Of a stretch of DNA of 15,761 bases, positions 6,730 to 14,329 are shown piece after piece. This DNA is from Flavobacteriaceae bacterium (GTDB taxonomy: Bacteria; Bacteroidota; Bacteroidia; Flavobacteriales; Weeksellaceae): contig JAISSC010000031.1 in the NCBI GenBank assembly GCA_031273305.1, positions 1 to 15,761 of the forward strand, given 5' to 3'. Both the position numbers and the translations under genes were made by a program. The notes under the pieces were generated by a model that saw nothing but the letters and a program-made list of their open reading frames with translations, was not told where the DNA came from and made no database searches. How positions within the stretch are numbered: the stretch's first letter is position 1; every line of letters starts with the position of its first letter.

Positions 6730-6820
6730 TTGGGCGTGCCCCTGTCGGGTCGGGCTTTCCGTTCCAATCTTTTTGCTCGTTCCTCACAAAAAGGATTTCC
6801 ACTTCAATCCCTCACGCAAG
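6730..6820. repeat. Second Bacteroidota-type structured repeat
   Basis: A GC-rich segment opening GGGCGTGCCCCTGTCGGG leads into a long stem. AATCTTTTTG (6766-6775) pairs with CAAAAAGGATT (6787-6797) with one bulged base and an 11-nt loop, and the segment ends near TCCCTCACGCAAG. I recognise this as resembling a conserved non-coding sequence found repeatedly in Bacteroidota genomes, but cannot name it. It ends about 50 bp past the urtE stop codon, so it will be in the 3' region of the urt transcript. It is distinct from the repeat at 6552-6690. Confidence 0.55.
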
Positions 6821-6873
6821 GCCACTTCCATTGTCAAAGATACCCCTGTGCATCAGGCTGAGCCATATTTTTA

Positions 6874-7647
6874 TCATACAGACAAATATTTCTTTAATTC
6901 CTCAAAATCAATTTGGTCTTTTCCCGCATGTTTAATTATTTGCCCTCTGTCCATGATATAATAATAATCGGAAAGTCTCCGTGCAAAATCCAGTTTTTGT
7001 TCCACCAATAAAATGCTAAGTCCTTTTTTTTCAATTAATTGATTCAGCACATCGGCTATTTCAAGCGTGATGGATGGCTGTATGCCTTCCGTAGGTTCAT
7101 CGAGGATAAGCAAGTCCGGATTTCCGACCAGAGCACGTGCAATGGCTAATTGTTGCTGTTGTCCTCCGCTCAGGTTTCCACCCAAACGACTGCGAAAATC
7201 CTTAAGTATAGGAAACAATCCGTAGATTTCATCCTCATTGAACGTACGTATGGAATCATTCCTTGCTTCCATTCCTATCAGGATATTCTCATAAACAGTA
7301 AGTTTGGGTATAATTTCCCTTCCTTGCGGAACATAGCTGATTCCTCTTTTTGCTCTTTTATAAGTAGAACGGGATTGTATTTCCTCTCCTTTGAATTTTA
7401 TGGTATCTTTCGTCCTTACCAACCCCATGATCGTGCGTAAAAAGGTAGTCTTCCCTACTCCGTTGCGTCCCATAATGGTGGTCACGCTTCCTTTTTGCAC
7501 CTGCATATCCACTCCCCAGAGTATCTGACTTCCTTCGTATCCTGCCCGAATATTTTTGGTCTCAAGGATAATCTCCGGTTTACTTAAATTTTCCGACAAA
7601 GATGTTTTATCCGTTCGTCCATTAATTATTTGTTCCTTGTTTTCCAT
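6874..7647 (-). CDS. urtE: Urea ABC transporter ATP-binding protein UrtE
   Basis: 257 residues, a LivF/UrtE-type ABC ATPase. Walker A is GRNGVGKT (60-67), the Q-loop is at Q108 in VPQGREI, the signature is LSGGQQQQ (159-166), and Walker B is LLILDEPTEGIQPS (179-192). As in LivF proteins, the switch region reads LVEQ with Q in place of the usual histidine. It pairs with UrtD to power urea import through UrtB-UrtC at the inner membrane. About 25 extra polar residues precede the ABC domain. No in-frame ATG lies between M1 and M48, so a shorter form would need a non-ATG start. It is the last gene of the porin-urt operon, 33 bp after urtD. Order and context distinguish it from an amino-acid LivF. 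Confidence 0.93.
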   Translation of the reverse strand: MENKEQIINGRTDKTSLSENLSKPEIILETKNIRAGYEGSQILWGVDMQVQKGSVTTIMGRNGVGKTTFLRTIMGLVRTKDTIKFKGEEIQSRSTYKRAKRGISYVPQGREIIPKLTVYENILIGMEARNDSIRTFNEDEIYGLFPILKDFRSRLGGNLSGGQQQQLAIARALVGNPDLLILDEPTEGIQPSITLEIADVLNQLIEKKGLSILLVEQKLDFARRLSDYYYIMDRGQIIKHAGKDQIDFEELKKYLSV

Positions 7648-7680
7648 GCATATATACAGCCTGAGTAAGTGTTTGACATT

Positions 7681-8433
7681 TTATTTTTTTACTTGTGCGG
7701 AATCAGGAGAGCCTAAATAGCAGTCTATAACTTCCTGATTGTTCTTTACTTCGTCAAAAGTTCCTTCGGTCAAAACTTCGCCGCGTACCAGAACTGTTAC
7801 TTTTTCCTGCGCTATTTGTTCTACAAAATGCATATCGTGTTCAATAACGATAACTCCGTTGTTTTTAGCAAGTTCACAAAGCAATTCTCCTGTTTTTGCT
7901 GTTTCGGAATCCGACATTCCTGCCGCAGGTTCATCAATCAACATCAATTCGGGGTCTTGAAGCAGGACGATCGCTATCTCCAGCCATTGTTTTTGTCCGT
8001 GAGATAAAGAACCTGCGAAAGTGTTCAATTCCTTTTCCAGATTGACCTGACAGGCTACTTCCAGAATTTTATCCGATTGTTCCTGCGTTAGCTTAAAGAA
8101 CATGGACGATAAAAACTTCTTTTTGCCTTTCAATCCGAGTAAGAGGTTGTCAAATACCGTAAGTCCTTCAAAAACGGAAGGCTTCTGGAACTTACGTCCG
8201 ATACCCATACGGGCTATCTCCGTTTCAGACTTCCCGATAAGGCTTTTTCCCTTAAATAGAACATGTCCGAACTTCGGAGTTGTTTTTCCGCATAAAACAT
8301 CCATAAAGGTAGACTTCCCTGCGCCATTAGGACCTATAATAACTCTTAGTTCTTTCTTCTTCAATGAGAAATTTTTCAGATTCAGGGCTTGTACACCTCC
8401 AAAAGATACGTTTAGGTTTGAAATTGATAGCAT
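7681..8433 (-). CDS. urtD: Urea ABC transporter ATP-binding protein UrtD
   Basis: 250 residues, LivG/UrtD type. Walker A is GPNGAGKS (34-41), and GRKFQKPSVFE (79-89) is typical of UrtD. The ABC signature is LSHGQKQW (143-150), where H replaces the usual G as in other UrtD proteins. Walker B is LMLIDEPA (163-170) and the H-loop is H199 in IEHDMHFVE. It should form the ATPase heterodimer with UrtE. It lies 7 bp after urtC and 33 bp before urtE on the same strand. Confidence 0.95.
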   Translation of the reverse strand: MLSISNLNVSFGGVQALNLKNFSLKKKELRVIIGPNGAGKSTFMDVLCGKTTPKFGHVLFKGKSLIGKSETEIARMGIGRKFQKPSVFEGLTVFDNLLLGLKGKKKFLSSMFFKLTQEQSDKILEVACQVNLEKELNTFAGSLSHGQKQWLEIAIVLLQDPELMLIDEPAAGMSDSETAKTGELLCELAKNNGVIVIEHDMHFVEQIAQEKVTVLVRGEVLTEGTFDEVKNNQEVIDCYLGSPDSAQVKK

Positions 8434-8440
8434 AACTTTA

Positions 8441-9499
8441 TTATTTTGAGGTTAATAATTTATTTTTTAATTTACGTTTTTTATCTAATAGTCCTATGAT
8501 GCCGTTGTTCAGGTAAAGAACCGTCAAAATGTATAATATTCCGAGTATGTAAGGCCATGCTTCGGGCATCAGTGAGGTAAACATGCTGTATAGTGCATTT
8601 ACTATCAAAGCTCCTGCTACTGCTCCTTTCAGGCTTCCGCGTCCTCCCAGTGCGACCCATATCAGCATTTCAATGGAGGCTTTTACATCCATACGACCCG
8701 GAGTAATGATCCCTGTTTGCGGAATGTAGAGCATACCGGCAGTGGCGGCAATCAAAGCACCAATAACAAAAATGGTTGTCTGATAGCCTGAAACCTCATA
8801 TCCTGCAAATCGCAGGCGTGATTCACTATCCCTGATGCCTATAAGTACTTTCCCAAATTTTGAGAGGGTCAGCCTTTTCGACAGGAAGTATATCAGGATA
8901 AGCATTAGCACGGTAGTGATATAAATTGCTATTTTTACGTTTTCGGAGCGTAAATCCAATCCCGCCAAATACCTGAAATTGGTAAGTCCGTTAGAGCCTC
9001 CCAACATGGTTTCATTCCGGGAAAATAACAGATACATCGCCAGAGCAAATGCTTGTGTAATAATGGCAAAAAATACTCCTTTTATCCTGCGTCGGAAAAT
9101 AAAATAACTGAATAGAAAGGCAAAAACACCGGTAATCAACAGTCCTGAAAACACAGCCATAGGGAAATTACGGAAAGGCAGCCAGAAAAAAGGCAACGAT
9201 TCGACCTGATTCCATGACATGAAATCGGGAACGGCTTGTCCTTCAGGAAGATTGGAGATGGTCATATACATGCCCAATCCGTATGCTCCCAAACAAAAGA
9301 AAAATGCATGGCACATGGTCATAACGCCCGTATATCCCCAGATAAGGTCAACACCGATAGCGGCAATGGCAAAACAACAATAACGCCCCCAAAGTGTTAC
9401 CGTATCAATTCCGATGAATCCCAGCATTTTGGAAAGAGGAATCAGAATCAGAAATATGAGCAGAAACAGAATATATAATAATTTATTACTTTTTACCAT
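8441..9499 (-). CDS. urtC: Urea ABC transporter permease UrtC
   Basis: 352 residues, a LivM/UrtC-type permease with about eight to ten membrane helices. The family's conserved first block is at 54-73 (WGYTGVMTMCHAFFFCLGAY). The cytoplasmic coupling segment 'IGIRDSESRLRFAGYEVSGY' contacts the ATPases. The late 'WVALGGRGSLKGAVAGAL' motif is also typical. With UrtB it forms the channel for urea across the inner membrane. It ends 7 bp before urtD and starts 37 bp after urtB. The 'RDSESR' coupling sequence favours urea over branched-chain amino-acid transport. Confidence 0.94.
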   Translation of the reverse strand: MVKSNKLLYILFLLIFLILIPLSKMLGFIGIDTVTLWGRYCCFAIAAIGVDLIWGYTGVMTMCHAFFFCLGAYGLGMYMTISNLPEGQAVPDFMSWNQVESLPFFWLPFRNFPMAVFSGLLITGVFAFLFSYFIFRRRIKGVFFAIITQAFALAMYLLFSRNETMLGGSNGLTNFRYLAGLDLRSENVKIAIYITTVLMLILIYFLSKRLTLSKFGKVLIGIRDSESRLRFAGYEVSGYQTTIFVIGALIAATAGMLYIPQTGIITPGRMDVKASIEMLIWVALGGRGSLKGAVAGALIVNALYSMFTSLMPEAWPYILGILYILTVLYLNNGIIGLLDKKRKLKNKLLTSK

Positions 9500-9536
9500 A
9501 GTTTTATATTATAATACGGAGCATTCGTTATTTTTA

Positions 9537-10442
9537 TTAATCATTTCCTACTCTTCCTTTGTCGGGGAATAATCCTTTAGACCTATATTGAAGGAAAACG
9601 ATAATCAATACCAGCATAAGTACTTTTCCATAAACGGCTTCGAAGTTTATTTCAAATATTTTGGAAAAAATACCGATACCCAATCCTGATGCTACACAGC
9701 CGACCAGTTTCCCTACTCCGCCTGTTACGACGACAAGGAATGAATCGACGATATAGCTTTGTCCCATGTCTGGAACAATATTTCCTATCAGCGTAATGGC
9801 GCATCCTGCAATTCCTGCCAAGCCTGACCCCAGCATGAAAGTGAGCATATCTATCCTTTTGGTTGAGATGCCCACACATGCGCTCATACTGCGGTTTTGG
9901 GTAACTGCCCTGATTTTAACGCCTAATTTTGACTTTTGAAAAAGCAGGTATATAAAAGCAAACATACCGGTACTTAAAAATATGATAAACAATCTGTTAT
10001 ACGGAAGTGTAAGCTCTTTGGTGATTTCAAACCCTCCGGATAATATAACAGGCGTTTGTACTGAAGTCAGGTCTCCAAAAATATTCCGTGCCAACTGTAT
10101 GAGTATCAGACTAACTCCCCAAGTAGCAAGCAAACTTTCCAACGGTCGGCTGTAAAGATGCCTGATAATCAGCCGTTCGATAAGCAAACCGAAAAGGCTT
10201 GCCACTAAAAAGGAAATGGGCAATGAGAGAAAGAATGACCAATCAATCCATTCCGGAGGCAGATAGGCAATAAACAATTGTTGTACACAGTAAGTGGTAT
10301 AAGCTCCTATCATTATAAACTCTCCGTGACTCATGTTGATGATGCCTGCAAGTCCGTAAATGATAGATAAACCGAGTGCAACCAGAATAAGGATGCTCCC
10401 CAAACTTATACCACTGAATATATCTTGCCAGATTCCTTCCAT
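9537..10442 (-). CDS. urtB: Urea ABC transporter permease UrtB
   Basis: 301 residues, a LivH/UrtB-type permease with the conserved 'YGLAGIINMSHGEFIMIGAY' block near the N-terminus. The coupling segment 'KIRAVTQNRSMSACVGI' and the C-terminal tail 'RSKGLFPDKGR' follow. This is the short UrtB form, without the long periplasmic N-terminal extension seen in some proteobacterial UrtB. It partners UrtC in the inner membrane. The start lies 12 bp after the urtA stop codon, suggesting translational coupling. Confidence 0.94.
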   Translation of the reverse strand: MEGIWQDIFSGISLGSILILVALGLSIIYGLAGIINMSHGEFIMIGAYTTYCVQQLFIAYLPPEWIDWSFFLSLPISFLVASLFGLLIERLIIRHLYSRPLESLLATWGVSLILIQLARNIFGDLTSVQTPVILSGGFEITKELTLPYNRLFIIFLSTGMFAFIYLLFQKSKLGVKIRAVTQNRSMSACVGISTKRIDMLTFMLGSGLAGIAGCAITLIGNIVPDMGQSYIVDSFLVVVTGGVGKLVGCVASGLGIGIFSKIFEINFEAVYGKVLMLVLIIVFLQYRSKGLFPDKGRVGND

Positions 10443-10454
10443 CAGGGATAATTA

Positions 10455-11711
10455 TTATTTGGCGTATTTGCTGAATGGTTCAGGGCTGACAAGGTCTTTT
10501 GTTTCCCAGATAATATCAAATTGTCCGTCGGGTCTGATTTCTCCTATCAGTACTTTTTTTGCTAAATGGTGATTGTCATGATGCATTTTTACTAAACCTG
10601 CCGGAGATTGAAATTCCGTATCGGACAAGGCGGCTACTACTTTTTCCACATCGAATGAACCTGCTTTTTCAACTGCAGCTTTCCACAGGTATAAATCTGT
10701 GTATGACCAACATATAGGGTCATCTGTTACACGGCTGTTGCTTCCCGGCAAATTATTGGCTTTGCAGTAATTCTTAAAGTTTTCAACAAATTTGAAATTT
10801 TCGGGAGTTTTAATGGATTGGAAATAGTTCCATGCTGCCAAATGTCCTACTAAAAATTTAGTATCCATTGCTCTCAATTCATCCTCAGCTACGGAAAAAG
10901 CCATAATAGGACAGGCTGAGGCACTCATCCCCTGATTGGCAAATTCTTTGTAGAAAGGTACGTTGCTGTCTCCGTTTATGGTACTTAACACGCAGGCTCC
11001 GCCGGAGGCTGAAAAACGTTTTATCTTGGAGACAATAGTTTGATAATCCTGATGATGAAACGGAGTATATTCCTCAATAATGTTTTCAGGCGGAACTCCT
11101 TGTGCCAAAAGATAGTTCTTAAGTATCTTATTTGCCGTACGCGGGAATACATAGTCTGTCCCCAACAGATAGAATTTTTTATATGAACCGCCTTCTTTGC
11201 TCATCAGAAATTCGGCAGCCGGAATTAACTGTTGATTGGGAGTTGCTCCGCTATATATAATATTCGGAGATTGCTCTTGTCCTTCATATTGTACGGGATA
11301 AAATAACAAGCCTTTATATTCTTCAAAAACAGGTAATACCGATTTACGAGACACGGAAGTCCAACATCCGAATACTGCGCTTACCTTATTTTTACCTAAT
11401 AATTCTTTGGATTTTTCGGCAAATAAATCCCAATCGGAAGCAGGATCGACAACCACCGGCACAATCTTTTTACCTAAAACTCCTCCGGAAGCATTAATTT
11501 CATCAATCCCCATGAGCAATACATCTCGAAGAGAAACCTCAGAAATAGCCATTGTTCCGCTGAGAGAATGCAAAATTCCTACTTCTACCGTATTCTCGTC
11601 TTTTTTCCCATCACCCTGAGCATCTCCTTCTTTACTTTTGGAACATCCTGTTACCACTACCAATATGCCAACAAAGCATATTAACATAATTTTTGATACT
11701 ATTTTTTTCAT
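10455..11711 (-). CDS. urtA: Urea-binding lipoprotein UrtA
   Basis: 418 residues. A lipoprotein signal peptide ends in the lipobox VTGC with lipidated C23, so the binding protein is anchored in a membrane rather than free in the periplasm. The mature part is a type-I periplasmic binding fold (Peripla_BP_5/6). It has the UrtA landmarks GILHSLSGTMAISE, FGCWTSVSRKSVLPVFE and YPVQYEGQEQSPNIIY, which set UrtA/FmdD-type urea and short-amide binders apart from leucine-type binders. It captures urea and passes it to UrtBC. Its position, 47 bp after the porin gene and 12 bp before urtB, makes it the first transporter gene of the operon. Confidence 0.95.
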   Translation of the reverse strand: MKKIVSKIMLICFVGILVVVTGCSKSKEGDAQGDGKKDENTVEVGILHSLSGTMAISEVSLRDVLLMGIDEINASGGVLGKKIVPVVVDPASDWDLFAEKSKELLGKNKVSAVFGCWTSVSRKSVLPVFEEYKGLLFYPVQYEGQEQSPNIIYSGATPNQQLIPAAEFLMSKEGGSYKKFYLLGTDYVFPRTANKILKNYLLAQGVPPENIIEEYTPFHHQDYQTIVSKIKRFSASGGACVLSTINGDSNVPFYKEFANQGMSASACPIMAFSVAEDELRAMDTKFLVGHLAAWNYFQSIKTPENFKFVENFKNYCKANNLPGSNSRVTDDPICWSYTDLYLWKAAVEKAGSFDVEKVVAALSDTEFQSPAGLVKMHHDNHHLAKKVLIGEIRPDGQFDIIWETKDLVSPEPFSKYAK

Positions 11712-11758
11712 CGTTTTACTGTTTTTAATTTAATAGATTTTATAGTTTTTAATTCATT

Positions 11759-12937
11759 TTAAAAAAGACAAAGCTGTAATTGTAACCAAATTTGCCCATA
11801 AGTTTTATCGGTAACTTTTCCCGCATCCGTCAATGCACCTTCTTTCATCGCAACATATGATAACTTGACATTTGTATCATATCCGTTGAAAAAATAGCTC
11901 AATCCTCCTCCAAATACGGTAGTTGTGTTTAGCTTATCAAAAGTTGAGGCATCCAATCCTCCTCGTTGATTGCTTTTAGAATTTATATCCTGTTTTTCAT
12001 AACGTATCCAGGGTTGAAGTTTCAGGGATTTGATGTAATAACCTAATTCCAATAATTGTGTGTTTTGTGATGGAATCATAGTGGCAAAAGAATATTTTGC
12101 AGAGAGGTCGTTACCTCCTGTCAAATATGACCAGGCTGCGTTGAGAGTAAGGGAACCGTCTGCACCCAACGGATAGTCCACGAAAACATCTGCTCCGGTA
12201 GCTAAATAAGTCCCTTGCGTATCAAATCCTCCTGCAATGGTAAAAGTCTTTCCCTGCCCCAGATTCGTTCCTGAATATTTGTCAATATCCAGAAAATTGT
12301 ATTCCAAACGTCCGACGATACGAAATGGTGAACTCTCATGTCCTTCAAAATCACGTCTTCCTGCAAATGCGCCTAACCGATATTTGAGTTTACTGTCTAA
12401 GAATCCTCCGGAAAGATTAATCCCTATGTCTCTACCCAAGTCGTTTTGTAACGGACTATCCTCAGACATGTTATAAGGATATTGAAAATACGTAAAATCG
12501 TTCACCATCAAAGTACTCGCTGTTTGTAATCCGTTCCGGTTGTGCGATACGAGTATTTTACCTGCGGATACGACAAATTCTTTGCTGAATGTGTGATCAT
12601 ACTGAGCATCCAAAATCTTTATCCCTCCGGCTTTATCTCCACTTGTACCTAATGGTGAGGTCAATTCCGTCTCAATGAAAACATAATCTTTTTTGGTCAG
12701 ATGTGCTTCCGTCATAAGCCGTGCCCTGTATAATACGGCTTCGCTTTTCCATGAATCGGCAGAACTTGATCCGCTGCCAAACCCTTTTTGCTGTATACCT
12801 ACGTATGTATGCAATAATGCTCCCACATGGAACGAAGGTTTAAAACTTTCGTCCGAATTGTCTTCCTGTGCTTTAATCATACAACTTATAAACATAGTTG
12901 CTAATAAGACAAAGAACTTGTTTCTGGTTTTTCTCAT
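11759..12937 (-). CDS. Outer-membrane beta-barrel porin, probably for urea or amides
   Basis: 392 residues. A signal peptide of about 23 residues ends at KAQ. The rest alternates polar and hydrophobic residues with many aromatic and glycine positions and no helical membrane segment. The last residue is phenylalanine (QLQLCLF), the usual recognition signal for outer-membrane barrel insertion. Blocks such as 'LEYNFLDIDKYSGTNLG' and 'NTTTVFGGGLSYFFNGYDTNVKLSY' are typical of porin strands. It is the first gene of the urt operon, 47 bp before urtA. By analogy with the FmdC short-chain-amide porin found next to UrtA-like genes in methylotrophs, it may admit urea. The barrel call is good; the substrate is inferred from position. 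Confidence 0.8.
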   Translation of the reverse strand: MRKTRNKFFVLLATMFISCMIKAQEDNSDESFKPSFHVGALLHTYVGIQQKGFGSGSSSADSWKSEAVLYRARLMTEAHLTKKDYVFIETELTSPLGTSGDKAGGIKILDAQYDHTFSKEFVVSAGKILVSHNRNGLQTASTLMVNDFTYFQYPYNMSEDSPLQNDLGRDIGINLSGGFLDSKLKYRLGAFAGRRDFEGHESSPFRIVGRLEYNFLDIDKYSGTNLGQGKTFTIAGGFDTQGTYLATGADVFVDYPLGADGSLTLNAAWSYLTGGNDLSAKYSFATMIPSQNTQLLELGYYIKSLKLQPWIRYEKQDINSKSNQRGGLDASTFDKLNTTTVFGGGLSYFFNGYDTNVKLSYVAMKEGALTDAGKVTDKTYGQIWLQLQLCLF

Positions 12938-13001
12938 AAGATATATATTTACTATTTTAATAATTGGGTTGTTGAGTTATGTTAACAAATAAATACGTAC
13001 G

Positions 13002-13033
13002 CAAAGTAACAATACATTATTTGAATATGCAAA
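13002..13033 (-). promoter_or_regulatory. Candidate promoter of the porin-urt operon
   Basis: On the minus strand TTTG (13033-13030) is followed after 20 nt by TTACTTTG (13009-13002), one mismatch from TAnnTTTG. An overlapping alternative is TAAATTTG (13037-13030), an exact -7 box with TTTG at 13063-13060, 22 nt upstream. Either gives a leader of roughly 60-90 nt before the porin ATG at 12937. Confidence 0.4.
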
Positions 13034-13110
13034 TTTATTTTTCAACTTTTTTTATTTTTCAAAATATATCTAAAATAATCGGTTATTATTTTACGCATAA
13101 AATATTATAA

Positions 13111-13122
13111 TATACCATATTA
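13111..13122. repeat. Direct repeat TATACCATATTA, copy 1
   Basis: A perfect 12-nt match to 13233-13244, 122 bp away. An inverted half-site, GGTATAT, occurs near 13190 between the copies. It could be a regulator-binding site, or a by-product of extreme AT content. Confidence 0.3.
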
Positions 13123-13232
13123 TTTATGCTATATATTTATTACTACAAAAAACTCAACACTACGGACACATAAATTTTTATAGTATTTGAACGGTATATT
13201 TTTCCGACTTTAATCTGATTAAAGCCTTATTT

Positions 13233-13244
13233 TATACCATATTA
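13233..13244. repeat. Direct repeat TATACCATATTA, copy 2
   Basis: Second perfect copy of the 12-mer at 13111-13122, in the same orientation within the urt/ure spacer. Confidence 0.3.
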
Positions 13245-13347
13245 CTATATTAACCTAGTGAATAATTGGAAATAAATATTACTTAAATATAAAGACACAT
13301 TAAGCATACTTAAATTACTTACGTTTATTTTACAGAAAAAAATATTT

Positions 13348-13381
13348 TTTACGTAGCATACTCTTATTTTTAATATATTTG
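13348..13381 (+). promoter_or_regulatory. Candidate promoter of the urease operon
   Basis: TATATTTG at 13374-13381 fits TAnnTTTG exactly. TTTA at 13348-13351, 22 nt upstream, is one mismatch from TTTG. The start would be near 13387, leaving about 240 nt of leader before ureA. The AT-rich context lowers confidence. Confidence 0.35.
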
Positions 13382-13626
13382 TTTGGAAAAAAAATTATCT
13401 TATTCAATTATAAACTTAAAATACATGGTCATTAAAAAATATTAATTACTGATCATAAAATCAATTTTTAATCTTAGTAACATAATGTAATTCAATATCA
13501 TATATAACAAAAATTATAAAACATCATTGAAAACTATATTTTCTCAACAAAGCCAAAGTATATTAAGGTTAGCGTTTAATGGAATAAAATATTATATGGT
13601 AAGGAAGATAAAAATAAATTAAATAT

Positions 13627-13929
13627 ATGAACTTGACTCCTAAAGAAATTGAAAAGTTGTTATTACATCTTGCGGGTGAGTTGGCAACAAAAAGAAGAGC
13701 ACGCGGGTTAAAACTTAATTACCCTGAATCTATTGCTCTTATTAGCAGCCACTTGTTAGAGGCTGCACGTGATGGTAGATCCGTAGCGGAACTTATGCAA
13801 TATGGTGCTTCTATCTTGACCAGAGACGATGTGATGGAGGGTATTCCTGAAATGGTACACGAAGTACAGATAGAGGCTACTTTTCCTGATGGAACCAAAT
13901 TAGTAACTATTCATGACCCTATTCGTTAA
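13627..13929 (+). CDS. ureA: Urease subunit gamma
   Basis: 100 residues, exactly the usual UreA length. Typical blocks are 'LTPKEIEKLLLHLAGELA', 'RRARGLKLNYPESIALI', 'EAARDGRSVAELM', 'LTRDDVMEGIPEMV' and 'EATFPDGTKLVTIHDPI'. It is the small structural subunit of cytoplasmic nickel urease, which splits urea into ammonia and carbamate. It is separate from ureB, unlike the fused gamma-beta subunit of Helicobacter. First gene of the ure operon; ureB follows after 19 bp. Confidence 0.97.
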   Translation: MNLTPKEIEKLLLHLAGELATKRRARGLKLNYPESIALISSHLLEAARDGRSVAELMQYGASILTRDDVMEGIPEMVHEVQIEATFPDGTKLVTIHDPIR

Positions 13930-13948
13930 CCTTTAAAAATGTTTTGAT

Positions 13949-14329
13949 ATGATTCCGGGAGAATTTTTTATAGCTAAGGGAGACATTAATTGCAATGTCG
14001 GCAGGAAGACGGTAAAACTAAAGGTCGTCAATACAGGCGACCGTCCGATACAGATCGGGTCTCATTTTCATTTTTTCGAGGTAAACCGTAAAATATCATT
14101 TGATAGGGTCAGAGCGTTTGGTATGAGGTTAAATATACCGTCAAGCACAGCCATACGATTTGAACCCGGAGAAGAAAAAGAGGTAGAGTTGGTCTCTTTC
14201 GGAGGTGCTCATCGGGTATTTGGCTTTAATAATCTGGTTAACGGTGACACTACTTCCGAAAGTAATAAAACAGCAGCAGTGAAATTATTGGATAAACTAA
14301 AATTTAAAAACTTAAACAATGAGCCTTAA
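13949..14329 (+). CDS. ureB: Urease subunit beta
   Basis: 126 residues. Conserved blocks are 'IPGEFFIAKGDI', 'VVNTGDRPIQIGSHFHFFEVN', 'FDRVRAFGMRLNIPSSTAIRFEPGEEKEVELV' and 'GGAHRVFGFNNLVNG'. It is the beta structural subunit, which packs against UreA and UreC. The last 20 or so residues are a lysine-rich extension of the kind that varies between species. Its 3' end overlaps the ureC start by 11 nt in another frame, which suggests translational coupling. Confidence 0.97.
   Translation: MIPGEFFIAKGDINCNVGRKTVKLKVVNTGDRPIQIGSHFHFFEVNRKISFDRVRAFGMRLNIPSSTAIRFEPGEEKEVELVSFGGAHRVFGFNNLVNGDTTSESNKTAAVKLLDKLKFKNLNNEP

Larger units (their letters stand above)
12938..13626. other. AT-rich divergent regulatory region between urt and ure operons
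   Basis: 689 bp without a gene, much richer in A and T than the flanking genes. It must hold promoters for both operons. Besides the promoter candidates and direct repeats listed separately, I see no ORF with coding character, no RNA gene and no sigma-54 (GG-N10-GC) promoter. Its length is several times that of the other spacers here, so long leaders or several regulator sites are plausible. Confidence 0.6.

Noticed and set aside
6482..6961. Overlapping ORFs of 60-90 codons on both strands between the kinase gene and urtE
   Set aside because: They fall on GC-rich hairpin repeats and in the urtE 3' end; their composition is that of translated structured repeats.
12938..13626. Sigma-54 promoter for urt or ure
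   Set aside because: No TGGC-N8-TTGC-like site was seen in the spacer on either strand.
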